18,127 bases of DNA from positions 1 to 18,127 of the forward strand of contig DAOVGE010000159.1 in the NCBI GenBank assembly GCA_030672605.1, in the 5' to 3' direction. Source of the DNA: Methanosarcinales archaeon (lineage in GTDB: Archaea; Halobacteriota; Methanosarcinia; Methanosarcinales; Methanogasteraceae). Position numbers and translations under genes: made by a program. Position 1 is the stretch's first letter, and every line of letters begins with the position of its first letter. Below, piece after piece: positions 1 through 6,082 of this stretch. The notes beneath the pieces are model-generated. The model did no database searches. It had not been told where the DNA came from and saw only the letters and a list, made by a program, of their open reading frames with translations.

Positions 1-4
1 GAAA

Positions 5-14
5 GCCTTATATA
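5..14 (+). promoter_or_regulatory. Archaeal TATA-type promoter for psmB-fttA
   Basis: An A/T core TTATATA at 8-14 follows a purine-rich GAAAGC that could act as the BRE. Transcription would be expected about 25 bases downstream, near 35-40, leaving a leader of roughly 45 bases before the ATG at 85. This is inferred from sequence pattern only. Confidence 0.5.
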
Positions 15-84
15 CCGGACGTATCACACTATTAATTAAGCAATTCATTGAGAAATTCGTTTTTTCGTTTATGAGGTGCTTCTA

Positions 85-717
85 ATGGACGATAATATAC
101 TAAAAGGTACGACCACGATTGGATTAGTTTGCAAGGACGGCGTTGTTCTCGCAAGTGAGCAGAGAGCAACGATGGGATATCTCATCGCGAGCAAGGATGC
201 GCAGAAGATATACCAGATCGATGATACCGTCGGCATGACCACAGCGGGCGCTGTCGGTGATGCCCAGCGGCTTGTACGCATCATTGCTGTGGAATCAAGT
301 CTGCACAGGATGCGGACGTGCGAGCCGATGACGGTCAAGGCAATGGCAAACCTGCTCTCAACCGTGCTCGGAGCACAGCGGATGATGCCGTTTTATGTTC
401 AGCTCCTGCTTGGAGGCGTGGACAAGACCGGTCCATGCATATACTCACTGGACGCGCTCGGGGGAAGGCTTGAGGAGCGAAAAGCAGTCTCTACTGGGTC
501 AGGCTCGCCGATTGCTTACGGAATACTTGAGGATCGATACAGGGAAGACATCACCACCGACGAGGGCGCCGATCTCGCGGTGCGTGCACTCCACAACGTT
601 ATGAAGCGGGACTCGGCATCGGGGGACGGGATCGATGTGATAATTATCACAAAAGACCAGTATACTCAGATGCACGGGGACGATATCAAGAAGAAAATCA
701 GCGAACTGGGGAATTAA
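85..717 (+). CDS. psmB: Archaeal 20S proteasome beta subunit
   Basis: Proteolytic beta subunit of the 20S proteasome, which forms the inner heptameric rings of the cytoplasmic barrel. An eight-residue propeptide (MDDNILKG) precedes the mature N-terminus TTTIGLV. Autocleavage would expose the catalytic Thr (Thr9 here, Thr1 of the mature enzyme). The other active-site positions are visible: Glu17 and Lys33 of mature numbering (ASEQR and AQKIY), the TGSGSP loop, and RDSASGDGIDV near the end. At 210 aa it has normal length. A GTG at 76 is in frame, but the ATG at 85 has a GAGGTG ribosome site at 73-78 at good spacing, so it is the better start. The stop overlaps the next start by one base (TAATG), so the two genes are translationally coupled. 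The alpha subunit and PAN are not in the window. Confidence 0.96.
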   Translation: MDDNILKGTTTIGLVCKDGVVLASEQRATMGYLIASKDAQKIYQIDDTVGMTTAGAVGDAQRLVRIIAVESSLHRMRTCEPMTVKAMANLLSTVLGAQRMMPFYVQLLLGGVDKTGPCIYSLDALGGRLEERKAVSTGSGSPIAYGILEDRYREDITTDEGADLAVRALHNVMKRDSASGDGIDVIIITKDQYTQMHGDDIKKKISELGN

Positions 718-2630
718 TGGGTATAGATGAGACACTGTCTGAATTAAGGCAGCGGATACGGAAGAATCTTCCGGTCGGGGTAACGATCTCGGATGTGGAG
801 TTTGAGGGTCCCGAACTGGTGATATATACGAAGGAGCCGCGGAAACTGGCAGACAACGGCGAGATCGTGCGGTCGATTGCGAAGGATGTGCGAAAGCGGA
901 TCGTGATACGTCCTGACAAGAGCGTGCTGTATGATCCTGCTGATGCAACCGCTGCAATCGAAAAGATAGCGCCGTCGGACGCTGGCATCACAGACTACTG
1001 TTTTGATAGCGATACCGGGGAGGTTACGATCGAGGCAGAGAAGCCAGGGCTCGTTATCGGACAGCATGGATCAATGCTTCGTGAGATTACAAGACACATC
1101 GGCTGGACGCCAAAGGTCGTGCGCACCCCCCCGATCGAGTCATCGACGATAAAGAACGTCCGGCATGTGCTACGCGAGAGTCTTGACGAGCGAAAACAGA
1201 TCCTACGGGAACTCGGGGAGAAGATACATCGCAGCATCACATCTCCTGATAACTGGATACGCATAACAGCACTCGGAGGTTGTAGAGAGGTTGGACGGAG
1301 TTGCTTCTTGCTGTCGACTCCGGAAACGAGAGTATTGATTGATTGCGGCATCAATGTGGGTGCTGATGACAACGGCGGCACGCCATACCTGTATATCCCT
1401 GAAGTCTCCCCTATCACCCACCTCGATGGCGTAGTTGTGACTCACGCGCATCTCGACCACTGCGGGCTTGTACCATTGCTGTACAAATACGGGTATCAGG
1501 GTCCGGTGTACGTAACTCCGCCCACACGTGACCTGATGGCGCTTCTGCAGATCGATTACATCGACGTTGCAAATAAAGAGGGGCGACGGAATCCGTATGG
1601 GTCGGATATGGTCAGAGAGACGCTCAAACACACGATCGTTCTGGATTATGGGAGCGTTACCGATATCGCGCCCGACATGAAGTTGACATTCCACAACGCA
1701 GGGCACATCCTCGGATCGGCGGTCGCTCACTTCCATGTCGGCGATGGTCTGCACAATGTGGTCTTCACAGGGGATTTCAAGTACGAAAAGACGAGATTGT
1801 TCGATAGCGCCGTTAACAACTTCCCGAGAGCTGAAACCGTGGTTATGGAGGCGACTTATGGTGGCTCGAACGATTTCCAGCCCCACAGAAACGTCGCAGA
1901 GGCGAACCTTACCGAGATTGCGAAGAGGACGCTTGAGCGCGGTGGGAAGGTGCTGATTCCTGCCTTTGCTGTCGGGCGAAGTCAGGATGTGATGCTGGTT
2001 CTCGAAGAGGCGATACGAAAGAAGAAACTCCCGGAGGTCCCGATTTATCTGGACGGCATGATCTGGGAGGCGACTGCAATTCACACCACACATCCGGAGT
2101 ATCTGAACAGCGATCTACGCAGCCTGATCTTCCACAAAGGGATGAACCCGTTCCTTGCGGAGTGTTTCGTCAGGGTCGATTCGCACAGCATGCGGGAAGA
2201 TCTCCTGAGCGATCTCAACCCCGCAATCATAATCGCGACCTCGGGAATGATGAACGGCGGTCCGATCATGGAGTATCTCAAGGCGTTTGCACCTGATGAG
2301 AAGAGCACCTTGATATTTGTTGGTTACCAGGCAGAGGGCACGCTCGGGCAGCGAATCCAGAAGGGGCGAAAGGAGATTCCGATAACGAGAAGGGGCGAAT
2401 CCGAGGTGCTCAAGATCGAGTTGGAGGTCTGCACTGTGGATGGATTCTCAGGACACTCTGACCGGGATCAGTTGATGAAATACATCAAGAACATGCGTCC
2501 GAAGCCGGAACTGGTCTTAACGGAACACGGCGATGAACGGAACTGTCTGAGCCTCGCAAGCTCGATATATAACAAGTACCACATCAAAACACAGGTGCCA
2601 AGAAATCTTGAGACGGTGCGAGTGGAATAG
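717..2630 (+). CDS. fttA: FttA/aCPSF1 transcription termination ribonuclease (KH-MBL-beta-CASP)
   Basis: Archaeal homologue of CPSF73, known as the general transcription termination factor FttA (aCPSF1). It cleaves nascent RNA at U-rich sites and releases the polymerase. The 637 aa length is typical. Residues 1 to about 150 hold the KH region with the GXXG loop G115-Q-H-G118. The metallo-beta-lactamase core follows, with the zinc motif HAHLDH at 243-248, a His at 330 (AGH) and an Asp at 353 (TGDF). The beta-CASP domain is inserted after this, with further metal or catalytic His at about 580 (GFSGHSD) and 604 (TEHGDE). All metal ligands expected of an active nuclease are present. It starts on the last base of the psmB stop codon. 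This psmB neighbourhood is, to my knowledge, common in euryarchaea. Confidence 0.95.
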   Translation: MGIDETLSELRQRIRKNLPVGVTISDVEFEGPELVIYTKEPRKLADNGEIVRSIAKDVRKRIVIRPDKSVLYDPADATAAIEKIAPSDAGITDYCFDSDTGEVTIEAEKPGLVIGQHGSMLREITRHIGWTPKVVRTPPIESSTIKNVRHVLRESLDERKQILRELGEKIHRSITSPDNWIRITALGGCREVGRSCFLLSTPETRVLIDCGINVGADDNGGTPYLYIPEVSPITHLDGVVVTHAHLDHCGLVPLLYKYGYQGPVYVTPPTRDLMALLQIDYIDVANKEGRRNPYGSDMVRETLKHTIVLDYGSVTDIAPDMKLTFHNAGHILGSAVAHFHVGDGLHNVVFTGDFKYEKTRLFDSAVNNFPRAETVVMEATYGGSNDFQPHRNVAEANLTEIAKRTLERGGKVLIPAFAVGRSQDVMLVLEEAIRKKKLPEVPIYLDGMIWEATAIHTTHPEYLNSDLRSLIFHKGMNPFLAECFVRVDSHSMREDLLSDLNPAIIIATSGMMNGGPIMEYLKAFAPDEKSTLIFVGYQAEGTLGQRIQKGRKEIPITRRGESEVLKIELEVCTVDGFSGHSDRDQLMKYIKNMRPKPELVLTEHGDERNCLSLASSIYNKYHIKTQVPRNLETVRVE

Positions 2631-2696
2631 TTGCGCAACAGGCTGAACTGATTGTCAATTGATGGTTAATATTTGGTATATATTTAGATGGGGTGA

Positions 2697-2772
2697 AAAA
2701 ACCACGAGATTTCACGAGATTAACACAGAGATCTTGTGGAAATCTGTGTAATCTTGCTGGTTCTGACGTTTT
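2697..2772. repeat. CACGAGATT/CACAGA-type intergenic repeat with hairpin
   Basis: Tandem-like units ACCACGAGATT and TCACGAGATT run into AACACAGA. They are followed by the partial reverse complement TCTGTGTAATC, so ATTAACACAGA (from about 2719) can pair with TCTGTGTAAT (2743-2752). Very similar text recurs at 5560-5600 (CCACGAGATTACACGAGATT) and 5895-5935 (GGAAATCTGTGCAATCTTG), and a shorter piece at 2935-2970. This shows a dispersed family within the window. Confidence 0.65.
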
Positions 2773-2833
2773 CTGTGGTCGCTAACGGTAGCTCCCTCGC
2801 GTATGCAAAAAAACGCGGGCGCATCTCTCTCAA

Positions 2834-2911
2834 CTTTGCGTCTCTGCATCTTTGCGACCTTGCGTTATATCAGATGAACGAGAAAGACGCAATTGACGCA
2901 AGGGCGCAAAG
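2834..2911. repeat. TTTGCG/CGCAAAG inverted repeat
   Basis: The 17 bases at 2850-2866 (CTTTGCGACCTTGCGTT) are the near-exact reverse complement of 2895-2911, with 15 of 17 matching and a 28-base loop. Further TTTGCG and GACGCAA units flank both arms. Related units appear at 5949-5966 (ACGCAAAG twice) and in the insert within the broken regulator gene at 13037-13093. Confidence 0.65.
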
Positions 2912-3072
2912 ATTGGAAACCACAGAATCCATCAGAATCAGTAATCTTGTGGTTAGCTAAACACGTATGTTTATTTCAGTAGGTTGTATATAAAAATCCG
3001 GTCAAGAGTTCCAATGAACAGGACAAATTCGTGGCATTCTTATTTATTGTGAGTTCTCTTACAATCCCCGAT

Positions 3073-3492
3073 TTATTCTCCAACGATTTGAACGATCAGT
3101 TTTCGTTCCCTCGGGCGGTTGTCCAGGTCTATGAAGATTATCTGCTGCCACGTTCCAAGCTGCATCGCGCCACCGATGAGCGGTACAGAGAGGTCGGGAC
3201 CGATGAGTGATGCCCGCACATGTGAGTGCCCGTTGCCATCACCCCATCTCAGATTGTGCGCATACTCGATATCCTGCGGCGCAATTCGCTCAAGCATGCG
3301 CTTGAAATCGGAGACGAGACCTGACTCGTACTCAATTGTGGTCACTGCGCCGGTTGCGCCCGGTGCAAATACCGTGACGATGCCGTCTGTGAGTCCTGAT
3401 TCCGAAACCGCACCAGAGACGTCCGCTGTTATGTCAATAATATCAGAATCCCCACGTGTTGCGAACTCTATGTAACCGGTTGCGACAGCCAT
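3073..3492 (-). CDS. YjbQ/UPF0047 family protein
   Basis: Member of the small trimeric YjbQ (UPF0047) family. The E. coli member has weak thiamine phosphate synthase activity, but the physiological role is unsettled. The family signature is clear: IEFATRGDSDIIDIT at the start, ASLIGPDLSVP followed by LGTWQQIIFIDLD, then RERKLIVQIVGE at the end. The His-rich stretch HNLRWGDGNGHSHVRA is kept. The usual PHTTAAV-like loop reads PGATGAV, so the family's His there is replaced by Gly. I recall this form in archaeal members, but it bears on activity. The start is set at the ATG at 3492 (139 aa). A TTG at 3513 would add seven residues but lies inside the end of the upstream gene. The GGAGG ribosome site sits within that gene's last codons, and the stop-to-start gap is 7 bases. 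Confidence 0.88.
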   Translation of the reverse strand: MAVATGYIEFATRGDSDIIDITADVSGAVSESGLTDGIVTVFAPGATGAVTTIEYESGLVSDFKRMLERIAPQDIEYAHNLRWGDGNGHSHVRASLIGPDLSVPLIGGAMQLGTWQQIIFIDLDNRPRERKLIVQIVGE

Positions 3493-3499
3493 AAGCGTA

Positions 3500-3667
3500 T
3501 CAGTCCTCCGCAAAATCAGCCAGTTTCATGCCTGCCGCACTGATTATGGCGACGAAGATGAGAAGCGAAATCACGTAGCTGATCCCGCCGCTTGCGACCA
3601 TGCATAGTATGATGAAGATGAGCGCCGAGCCAACTGATGCCGCAATCTCGAAGGTTGTTTTGTTCAT
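3500..3667 (-). CDS. Small two-helix membrane protein (55 aa)
   Basis: An unrecognised short gene that reads MNKTTFEIAASVG and ends AGMKLADFAED. Two hydrophobic segments are evident at about residues 9-26 (SALIFIILCMV core) and 28-46 (YVISLLIFVAIIS core), joined by a tight SGG turn. Both ends are short and polar or charged, which suggests a membrane hairpin. It lies 7 bases upstream of the YjbQ gene on the same strand and carries that gene's GGAGG ribosome site in its last codons. The two are therefore almost certainly one transcript. A coding origin is supported by the hydrophobic pattern, the ATG start and the tight packing. The function is unknown. Confidence 0.72.
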   Translation of the reverse strand: MNKTTFEIAASVGSALIFIILCMVASGGISYVISLLIFVAIISAAGMKLADFAED

Positions 3668-3692
3668 TGCAACGATTAGTTTGGAACGGGTG

Positions 3693-3703
3693 ATTAAAAA
3701 GAT
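3693..3703 (-). promoter_or_regulatory. Possible TATA box for the membrane protein-YjbQ operon
   Basis: On the minus strand CTTTTTAAT lies about 27-35 bases before the ATG at 3667. That spacing would give a nearly leaderless transcript. It is a weak match supported mainly by position. Confidence 0.35.
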
Positions 3704-3742
3704 TCGCCAGGGGGTGGATGTGCCTGCCGGTGCAAATCGATG

Positions 3743-3752
3743 TAAACGTTTA
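3743..3752. promoter_or_regulatory. Perfect 10-bp palindrome TAAACGTTTA upstream of pyk
   Basis: TAAACGTTTA is self-complementary and overlaps the most TATA-like stretch upstream of the pyruvate kinase gene (TTTAGTA). It is a candidate regulator site or promoter element. No regulator is identified. Confidence 0.35.
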
Positions 3753-3771
3753 GTACCGAAGCGCGCCCAGA

Positions 3772-3787
3772 TATTACCGGGGTAATA
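3772..3787. promoter_or_regulatory. Dyad TATTACC-GG-GGTAATA just before the pyk start
   Basis: A 7-bp perfect inverted repeat around a GG centre ends 5 bases before the ATG at 3793. In DNA it is a plausible operator covering the expected transcription start. In RNA the short stem would sit on the ribosome entry region, and no Shine-Dalgarno sequence is otherwise visible. Either reading implies control of pyruvate kinase, but this is not proven. Confidence 0.45.
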
Positions 3788-3792
3788 GAATT

Positions 3793-5205
3793 ATGCGAAG
3801 AACAAAGATCGTCTGCACGATAGGACCCGCCACTGAGTCAGAGGAATCACTGCACCAGTTGATCATGCATGGGATGGACGTCTGCCGCCTGAATATGTCG
3901 CATGGCACGCACGAATGGCATGAAGAGCGACTAAAACTGGTAAGATCGCTTGCGCAGAGGGAGAACCGCGCTGTTGCTGTCATGATGGACATCCAGGGTC
4001 CGAAGATCAGAACCGCCCCTATCGAGGGTGGAAGCGTCGTTCTGCACGCAGGAGACGACCTGACAATTCATTCCGAAGATATTATCGGAGGTGGGCAGCA
4101 CATCGGCGTAAGATATCCGCTCTTTGCCGAAGAGGTATCAGTTGGTCAAACGATCTTAATCGACGACGGCAGGATGCGACTGACGGTAGTAAAAACCGAT
4201 GGAGAGTGTGTCCAGGCAAAGGTCGTTGTTGGAGGGGTTCTCACTGATAAGAGGGGCGTAAGCGTTCCGGATGCGTATTTTTCGATACCGAGCGTAACAG
4301 AAAAGGACAAAGAGGATATCGCATTCGGAGTAGAACACGGTGTCGATTACATCGCGGTCTCATTCGTGAGAAGAGCGTCCGATGTGTATGGTGTTAAGCA
4401 GATGATCAGGGAACAGGGGGCAGATATCCCTGTCATCGCCAAGATCGAGACGAAGAAGGGGCTTGACAACTTTTCGGAGATACTGAAGATTGCGGACGGG
4501 ATCATGGTTGCGAGAGGTGATCTCGGGGTCGAGAGTCCGATCGAAGAGGTCCCGGTTACGCAGAAGAGGCTTATTGAGGCGTGCAATGTGGTGGGCAAGC
4601 CTGTGATCACCGCAACCCAGATGCTCGAATCGATGATCCATGATGCGATCCCAACCCGCGCCGAGGCGACAGACGTCGCAAACGCCATACTGGACGGGAC
4701 AGATGCGATCATGCTCTCTGGAGAGACCACAGTCGGTGACTATCCGATCGAGAGCGTCGAGATGATGGATCGGATCGCGAGAACGACCGAGTCTGCGGGG
4801 TGGCACGTGCGCACGGCAGAAGAGACCGGCGCGACCGACCTTTCGATTGAACGCGGCATCGGGCATGCCGTCTGCCAGCTTGCACACGATCTCAATGCCA
4901 CAGCGATCATCACAACCACATTCTCAGGAAGCACCGCAGCGGTCGTCTCGATGTACCGACCCGAGACTCCGATCATCGCGGTCACGACTGATGAGACGAC
5001 ATATCGCAGACTCGCGCTCATCTGGGGCGTCAACTCACGCATAGCCGAGATTGCGGAGACCACTGACGGGGCAATGGATGCATCGGTACGGTCCGCGATG
5101 GATACCGGTCTTGTGAATGTCGGCGACCGGGTGGTGCTGACAACAGGGGTCCCGATCTTCGTTGCCGGAACCACGAATCTGATCACGGTGAGGGTTGTGG
5201 AGTGA
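3793..5205 (+). CDS. pyk: Pyruvate kinase
   Basis: Converts PEP and ADP to pyruvate and ATP in the cytoplasm. The length (470 aa) equals that of classic bacterial PykF. N-terminal motifs are TKIVCTIGPA and CRLNMSHG, with MDIQGPKIRT near residue 70. The small B domain covers about 70-165 and starts again into the barrel at VSVPDAYF. The catalytic Lys is K217 (VIAKIET), the divalent metal and substrate loop is ARGDLG at 240-245, and the TATQMLESM signature follows. The C-terminal regulatory domain is complete, with the TTFSGSTA loop. No clear ribosome site is seen, but a dyad ends 5 bases upstream. It is transcribed away from the YjbQ operon. PPDK, which works on the same node, is 1.8 kb downstream. 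Confidence 0.96.
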   Translation: MRRTKIVCTIGPATESEESLHQLIMHGMDVCRLNMSHGTHEWHEERLKLVRSLAQRENRAVAVMMDIQGPKIRTAPIEGGSVVLHAGDDLTIHSEDIIGGGQHIGVRYPLFAEEVSVGQTILIDDGRMRLTVVKTDGECVQAKVVVGGVLTDKRGVSVPDAYFSIPSVTEKDKEDIAFGVEHGVDYIAVSFVRRASDVYGVKQMIREQGADIPVIAKIETKKGLDNFSEILKIADGIMVARGDLGVESPIEEVPVTQKRLIEACNVVGKPVITATQMLESMIHDAIPTRAEATDVANAILDGTDAIMLSGETTVGDYPIESVEMMDRIARTTESAGWHVRTAEETGATDLSIERGIGHAVCQLAHDLNATAIITTTFSGSTAAVVSMYRPETPIIAVTTDETTYRRLALIWGVNSRIAEIAETTDGAMDASVRSAMDTGLVNVGDRVVLTTGVPIFVAGTTNLITVRVVE

Positions 5206-5220
5206 GGGTGCGGGAGATGT

Positions 5221-5228
5221 TTTATATT
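5221..5228 (+). promoter_or_regulatory. TATA box for the antitoxin-like gene
   Basis: TTTATATT lies about 35 bases before the ATG at 5261, with an AGGTGG ribosome site at 5250-5255. The combination is a convincing archaeal promoter and ribosome site, so the small gene has its own transcript. Confidence 0.5.
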
Positions 5229-5260
5229 GCCTTCATCAGAAGAGATAACAGGTGGCTACA

Positions 5261-5473
5261 ATGGATATGGCTGAGGTCGAGAGACGGTTGCTTGGATTGG
5301 ACGATGAGATCCATGATCTCCTGCGATACATCTCTATATCCAAAGAACGGGATATAGAGGTCGAACTTGAGAACTATGAAGATATGAAGGAAACGATATC
5401 AAGGGACTTGAAAGAACCGTTGGATCCTACTGCTGAGATTGGAAAGATGCGGGAGAAGCGATATCTGGTGTAG
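5261..5473 (+). CDS. Small charged protein, probable VapB-type antitoxin
   Basis: Seventy residues, highly charged and mostly helical in appearance (MDMAEVERRLLGLDDEI at the start, MREKRYLV at the end). It has no membrane segment and no recognised fold that I can name with certainty. The start is the ATG at 5261 behind AGGTGG. An in-frame GTG at 5252 overlaps the ribosome site and is less likely. Its role is inferred from context: two bases after its stop, an ATG opens a stump that reads like the N-terminus of a PIN toxin. That makes a VapB-VapC style pair the best explanation. It may now be an orphan antitoxin. A small adaptor with some other partner remains possible. Confidence 0.6.
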   Translation: MDMAEVERRLLGLDDEIHDLLRYISISKERDIEVELENYEDMKETISRDLKEPLDPTAEIGKMREKRYLV

Positions 5474-5475
5474 TG

Positions 5476-5541
5476 ATGAAACTTAACAATCGACAGTGAT
5501 GTGCTTCTTTATGCATTTGACAAACCAACACCAAAGATAGT
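5476..5541 (+). pseudogene. Frameshifted stump of a PIN-domain (VapC-type) toxin
   Basis: After ATG AAA, dropping one base gives the reading M-K-L-T-I-D-S-D-V-L-L-Y-A-F-D-K. This is a textbook PIN-domain first strand with the metal-binding Asp in IDSD. As written, the ATG frame stops at codon 8 (TGA), so there is a +1 frameshift in the first codons. The toxin frame runs only to a TAG at about 5541 and then enters CCACGAGATT-type repeat sequence, so the remaining 100 or so residues are missing. It follows the antitoxin-like gene by two bases. It cannot be active. Confidence 0.62.
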
Positions 5542-5559
5542 CTGTGTTTAGCTGAGGTG

Positions 5560-5600
5560 AAAAACCACGAGATTACACGAGATTAACACAAGAAATGGGG
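5560..5600. repeat. Second copy of the CACGAGATT-type repeat
   Basis: GGTGAAAAACCACGAGATT followed by ACACGAGATTAACACA closely matches the block at 2691-2728, including the flanking GGTGAAAA. It starts right after the truncated PIN toxin frame, so it marks the break point of that gene. Confidence 0.65.
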
Positions 5601-5721
5601 GCTCTTTGATATCTCGCGTGAAGGTGTTCAAACAACCAGTCCTATCGGTTATTTACCAAAACTTGCTATACTCTGGTTTCGAGGAGTTTATCAAGAATTT
5701 GGTCTATTTCTAATAGTTTTT

Positions 5722-5806
5722 ATCACGAATTTTACGAATGGACGAATGGCACGAATTTATTCTGGTTTAACATTCGTGAAATTCGTTTATTCGTGCAATT
5801 CGTGAT
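5722..5806. repeat. 35-bp inverted repeat built from ACGAAT units
   Basis: Arms 5722-5756 and 5772-5806 match at 29 of 35 positions, and two of the mismatches would be G-U pairs in RNA. The loop is 15 bases. The left arm has four ACGAAT units starting at 5725, 5734, 5742 and 5751, a regular 8-9 base spacing. The right arm mirrors them as ATTCGT. It could form a strong hairpin in RNA or a cruciform in DNA. Confidence 0.8.
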
Positions 5807-6082
5807 CCCTAATCGCTTAACGCCACACAGACCGGATTCATCTACGAAATGTTTGCAACGCAAATGGTCAAAGAGCCGTAAAGGGCAGTCTTTCTCGTGG
5901 AAATCTGTGCAATCTTGTGGTTATCTAAACACGTACAATTGGATAAGAGAACGCAAAGACGCAAAGAACAAAAGTCCTCCGGTTTGTGATCATGTTTTAC
6001 AAGCATCGGTCGCTCTTGTGTTCATGGTTAGATTGACCACCACGGAAAATCCTAAAGACACCCCGGAACCAAGATAGCCCCA

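Larger units (their letters stand above)
2631..3072. other. Non-coding interval with dispersed degenerate repeats
   Basis: About 440 bases without a convincing gene. It contains an AT-rich stretch (GTATATATTTAG near 2676) that could serve as the U-rich termination zone of the fttA transcript. Two repeat-like blocks follow at 2697-2772 and 2834-2911, and a short repeat fragment at about 2935-2970. A 74-codon open frame over 2736-2960 consists of these repeats and has no protein-like signature. Confidence 0.6.
5542..6082. other. Non-coding interval of repeat debris
   Basis: About 540 bases with no credible gene. In order it holds a CCACGAGATT-type repeat (5560-5600), unique AT-rich sequence, a 35-bp inverted repeat of ACGAAT units (5722-5806), a second CACAGA-family piece (5895-5935), and ACGCAAAG units (5949-5966). 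An open frame over 5793-6077 is made from these pieces and is not protein-like. No good promoter or ribosome site for the following permease gene is visible. Confidence 0.6.

Noticed and set aside
2736..2960. Open frame of 74 codons on the plus strand
   Set aside because: It is composed of two repeat families, has no ribosome site, and its product shows no protein-like pattern beyond a chance hydrophobic start.
3119..3475. Open frame on the plus strand opposite YjbQ
   Set aside because: It is a Ser/Pro/Cys-rich shadow of a clearly conserved family protein on the other strand.
5793..6077. Open frame of 94 codons before the permease gene
   Set aside because: It starts inside the ACGAAT hairpin and runs through CACAGA and CGCAAAG repeats, so it is an accident of repeat text.
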